From contig NZ_CANMPM010000001.1 of the NCBI RefSeq assembly GCF_947499845.1, forward strand, positions 310,001-374,000: a stretch of 64,000 nt of DNA, written 5' to 3'. Below, in pieces: positions 62,244 through 64,000 of this stretch (its first letter is position 1; the number at the start of each line of letters is the position of its first letter). Made by a program: the position numbers and the translations under genes. The notes beneath the pieces are model-generated. The model saw only the letters and a list, made by a program, of their open reading frames with translations, ran no database searches and was not told the DNA's origin. This DNA comes from an uncultured Pseudokineococcus sp. GTDB taxonomy: Bacteria; Actinomycetota; Actinomycetes; Actinomycetales; Quadrisphaeraceae.

Positions 62244-62675
62244 GTGTTCCTCGGCACTCACTCGCCGCGCCTCGACGACAAGGGCCGACTGATCCTCCCG
62301 GCGAAGTTCCGGGACCAGCTGGCCGACGGCCTGGTGGTCACGAAGGGGCAGGAGCGCTGCCTCTACGTGTTCCCGGAGCGGGCGTTCGAGGAGCTGCACG
62401 AGCAGCTCCGCCAGGCGCCCGTGACGAGCAAGCAGGCCCGGGACTACGCGCGCGTCCTCCTCGCGGGGGCGTTCGACCAGGTCCCGGACCGGCAGGGGCG
62501 CATCACGGTGCCGCAGCCCCTGCGCACCTACGCGGGCCTCGAGCGCGACGTCGTCGTCATCGGGGCCGGCACCCGCATCGAGGTGTGGGACGCCGCCGCC
62601 TGGGAGGCCTACCTGGCCGAGCAGGAGGAGTCCTTCGCCAGCACCGCCGAGGAGGTCGTGCCCGGCCTCTTCTGA
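62244..62675 (+). CDS. mraZ: transcriptional regulator MraZ
   Basis: 143-residue AbrB-fold regulator of the division and cell-wall cluster, made of two similar halves. Each half has the D-x-K-G-R or D-x-Q-G-R motif: [14 protein letters not shown] and [14 protein letters not shown]. The GTG start at 62244 gives the normal [11 protein letters not shown] beginning and has a GGGAGGAG ribosome site 8 bases upstream. The leader is about 80 bases from the TACGGT -10. Repeats over the promoter indicate autoregulation. Confidence 0.95.
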   Translation: MFLGTHSPRLDDKGRLILPAKFRDQLADGLVVTKGQERCLYVFPERAFEELHEQLRQAPVTSKQARDYARVLLAGAFDQVPDRQGRITVPQPLRTYAGLERDVVVIGAGTRIEVWDAAAWEAYLAEQEESFASTAEEVVPGLF

Positions 62676-63005
62676 GGGGGGGTCCCGCGCCGGTCCGACC
62701 GGCACGGCCCCGGGGCGACGCGCCGCGCGCCTCCCCGGCCCGCGGGCCCCTGACCTGCACGATCGGTCAGCACAGCGTGACGGGCAGCACAGCCGGTCAC
62801 ACGGTTCACAGCAGTCACACGAGTCACACGAGTCACACGAGCACCACCCGGCGCCCGGTCCGGCCTCCAGCCGCTCCCGCCGCCCCAGGTCCTGGCGCAC
62901 TTCCCCGGCGCCAGGCCCCGGGACCGGCCGGAGCGGATGGGGACCAGTCCCGGCGGCGGGACGCGGCGGACGCGCGGCCCCCGGGCCGCGGGAGAGGGGG
63001 CGGGC
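62676..63005. other. gap between mraZ and rsmH
   Basis: 330 bases without a supported gene. It contains CAC-rich repeats around 62770-62845 and a G-rich stretch before rsmH. A promoter for rsmH may lie here, but I cannot point to a good -10. Confidence 0.5.
62813..62839. repeat. 9-bp tandem repeat, three copies
   Basis: AGTCACACG three times without mismatch, preceded by related GGTCACACG and GTTCACAG segments, in the mraZ-rsmH gap. Confidence 0.85.
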
Positions 63006-64000
63006 ATGGGCGAGCAGCCCGACGCGGTCGCGCCCCCGGCGGGAGACCGCCTCCCCGACGAGCCCCCTCGCGGCGCCGCGACCGAGCGCGGCACCGCCGA
63101 CCGCCACGTGCCCGTCCTCCTCGAGCGGTGCGTCGACCTCCTCGCCCCCGGGCTCGCGGCGGAGGGCGCCGTCGTCGTCGACGCGACGCTGGGGATGGGC
63201 GGCCACGCCGAGGCGCTGCTGCGCCGCTGCCCGGGCGCGGTGCTCGTCGGGCTCGACCGGGACCCGCAGGCGCTCGCTCTGGCGGGGGAGCGCCTGGCCC
63301 CCTTCGGCGACCGGGTCCACCTCGTCCGCACGGTCTTCGACGGCCTGCCCCGCGCCCTGGCCGACCTCGGCGTGCGCGAGGTGGGCGGCGTGCTGCTCGA
63401 CCTCGGCGTCTCGTCGCTGCAGCTCGACGAGGTCGACCGGGGCTTCTCCTACGCCCGCGACGCGCCTCTCGACATGCGCATGGACCCCACCGGCGGCCCG
63501 ACGGCGGCGGACGTGCTCGCCACCTACCCGGCCGGCGACCTGGCGCGCGTCCTGCGGGAGTACGGCGAGGAGCGCTTCGCCCGCCGCATCGCCGACCGCG
63601 TCGTCGCGGCGCGCGAGGCCGCGCCGCTGCGGACGACGCGGGAGCTCGCCGACCTCGTGCGCGACGCCGTGCCGGCGGCCACGCGCCGCACGGGCGGCAA
63701 CCCCGCCAAGCGGACCTTCCAGGCGCTGCGCGTGGAGGTCAACGGGGAGCTCGACGCCCTGCGCCGCGCGCTCCCGGCGGCGGTGGACGCGCTCGCCGTC
63801 GGCGGCCGCGTCGTCGTCATGAGCTACCAGTCCCTCGAGGACCGGATCGCCAAGCAGGTGCTGGCCGCCGGTGCGGCCAGCACCTCACCGCCCGACCTCC
63901 CGGTCGAGCTGCCCGAGCACGCGCCGCTGCTGCGCCTGCTCACCCGGGGCGCCGAGACGGCGCCCGAGCCCGAGACCGCCCGCAACCCCCGAGCCGCGTC
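63006..64000 (+). CDS. rsmH: 16S rRNA (cytosine-1402-N4) methyltransferase, 3' end outside window
   Basis: At least 331 residues (the frame is open to the last base). It methylates C1402 of 16S rRNA; formerly mraW. A hydrophilic start of about 30 residues is followed by [18 protein letters not shown], the SAM loop [45 protein letters not shown] and PLDMRMD. The insert region ([14 protein letters not shown]) and [18 protein letters not shown] are also present. The text RNPRAAS at the end is close to the usual carboxy terminus, so only a few residues are missing. ATG start with a GAGAGGGGG site. Confidence 0.95.
   Translation, partial: MGEQPDAVAPPAGDRLPDEPPRGAATERGTADRHVPVLLERCVDLLAPGLAAEGAVVVDATLGMGGHAEALLRRCPGAVLVGLDRDPQALALAGERLAPFGDRVHLVRTVFDGLPRALADLGVREVGGVLLDLGVSSLQLDEVDRGFSYARDAPLDMRMDPTGGPTAADVLATYPAGDLARVLREYGEERFARRIADRVVAAREAAPLRTTRELADLVRDAVPAATRRTGGNPAKRTFQALRVEVNGELDALRRALPAAVDALAVGGRVVVMSYQSLEDRIAKQVLAAGAASTSPPDLPVELPEHAPLLRLLTRGAETAPEPETARNPRAA

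Overview
This is chromosomal DNA of a very GC-rich actinobacterium (Actinomycetota). The signs are near-saturated G/C at third codon positions, many GTG starts, GTGA/ATGA stop-start overlaps and genes that seem to lack a 5' leader. A purine, TCA-cycle and nucleoside-salvage gene order and a mraZ-rsmH cell-wall cluster with actinobacterial neighbours point the same way. The window alone does not fix a genus. I see no rRNA, tRNA, CRISPR array, insertion sequence or prophage.

Layout. Bases 1-912: end of an MFS transporter with its small partner. 1,100-10,950: central carbon and purine block (sucC, sucD, perM-like membrane gene, purN, purH, DUF3017, mdh, icd). 11,050-19,260: CDF cation transporter, an unknown gene, an SDR, purU, a ZTP riboswitch leading glyA-folD, a second SDR and an exonuclease III gene. 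19,267-27,074: a flavin disulfide reductase, trpS, a 2H phosphoesterase, a BrkB-like membrane protein, the succinate dehydrogenase genes sdhC-sdhD-sdhB with no sdhA between them, and manC. 27,142-33,802: a single-chain methylmalonyl-CoA mutase (both subunits fused), meaB and an M20 amidohydrolase.

33,844-45,832: a nucleoside uptake and salvage locus (BMP lipoprotein, ABC ATPase, two permeases, cdd, and later deoA). About 4.6 kb of other genes separates cdd from deoA: a Mut7-C protein, a beta-lactamase-fold lipoprotein, two small lipoproteins and a decayed copy of the beta-lactamase-fold gene. 45,986-55,510: an acidic disordered protein, a YbaK-type deacylase, then a LexA-boxed mutagenesis cassette (DUF6504, HEPN protein, dnaE2), a methyltransferase and dinB. 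55,756-64,000: DUF3040, a MoxR/DUF58/transglutaminase trio on the minus strand, and the start of the division and cell-wall cluster (mraZ with its operator, rsmH cut by the window end).

How the genes fit together. SucCD, Sdh, Mdh and Icd are TCA enzymes, and methylmalonyl-CoA mutase feeds succinyl-CoA into the same arc. GlyA, FolD and PurU make, interconvert and drain one-carbon folates. PurN and PurH spend 10-formyl-THF on purines, and the ZTP riboswitch senses the intermediate that builds up when 10-formyl-THF runs short. The SOS cassette is an error-prone replication module without the usual imuB.

The points most worth checking are the missing sdhA, the MutA-MutB fusion with a repeat-built linker, the HEPN protein inside the SOS operon, the decayed duplicate between cdd and deoA, the recurrent TAnnnT motif 6-8 bases before start codons, and the many short GC-rich tandem repeats at gene ends.
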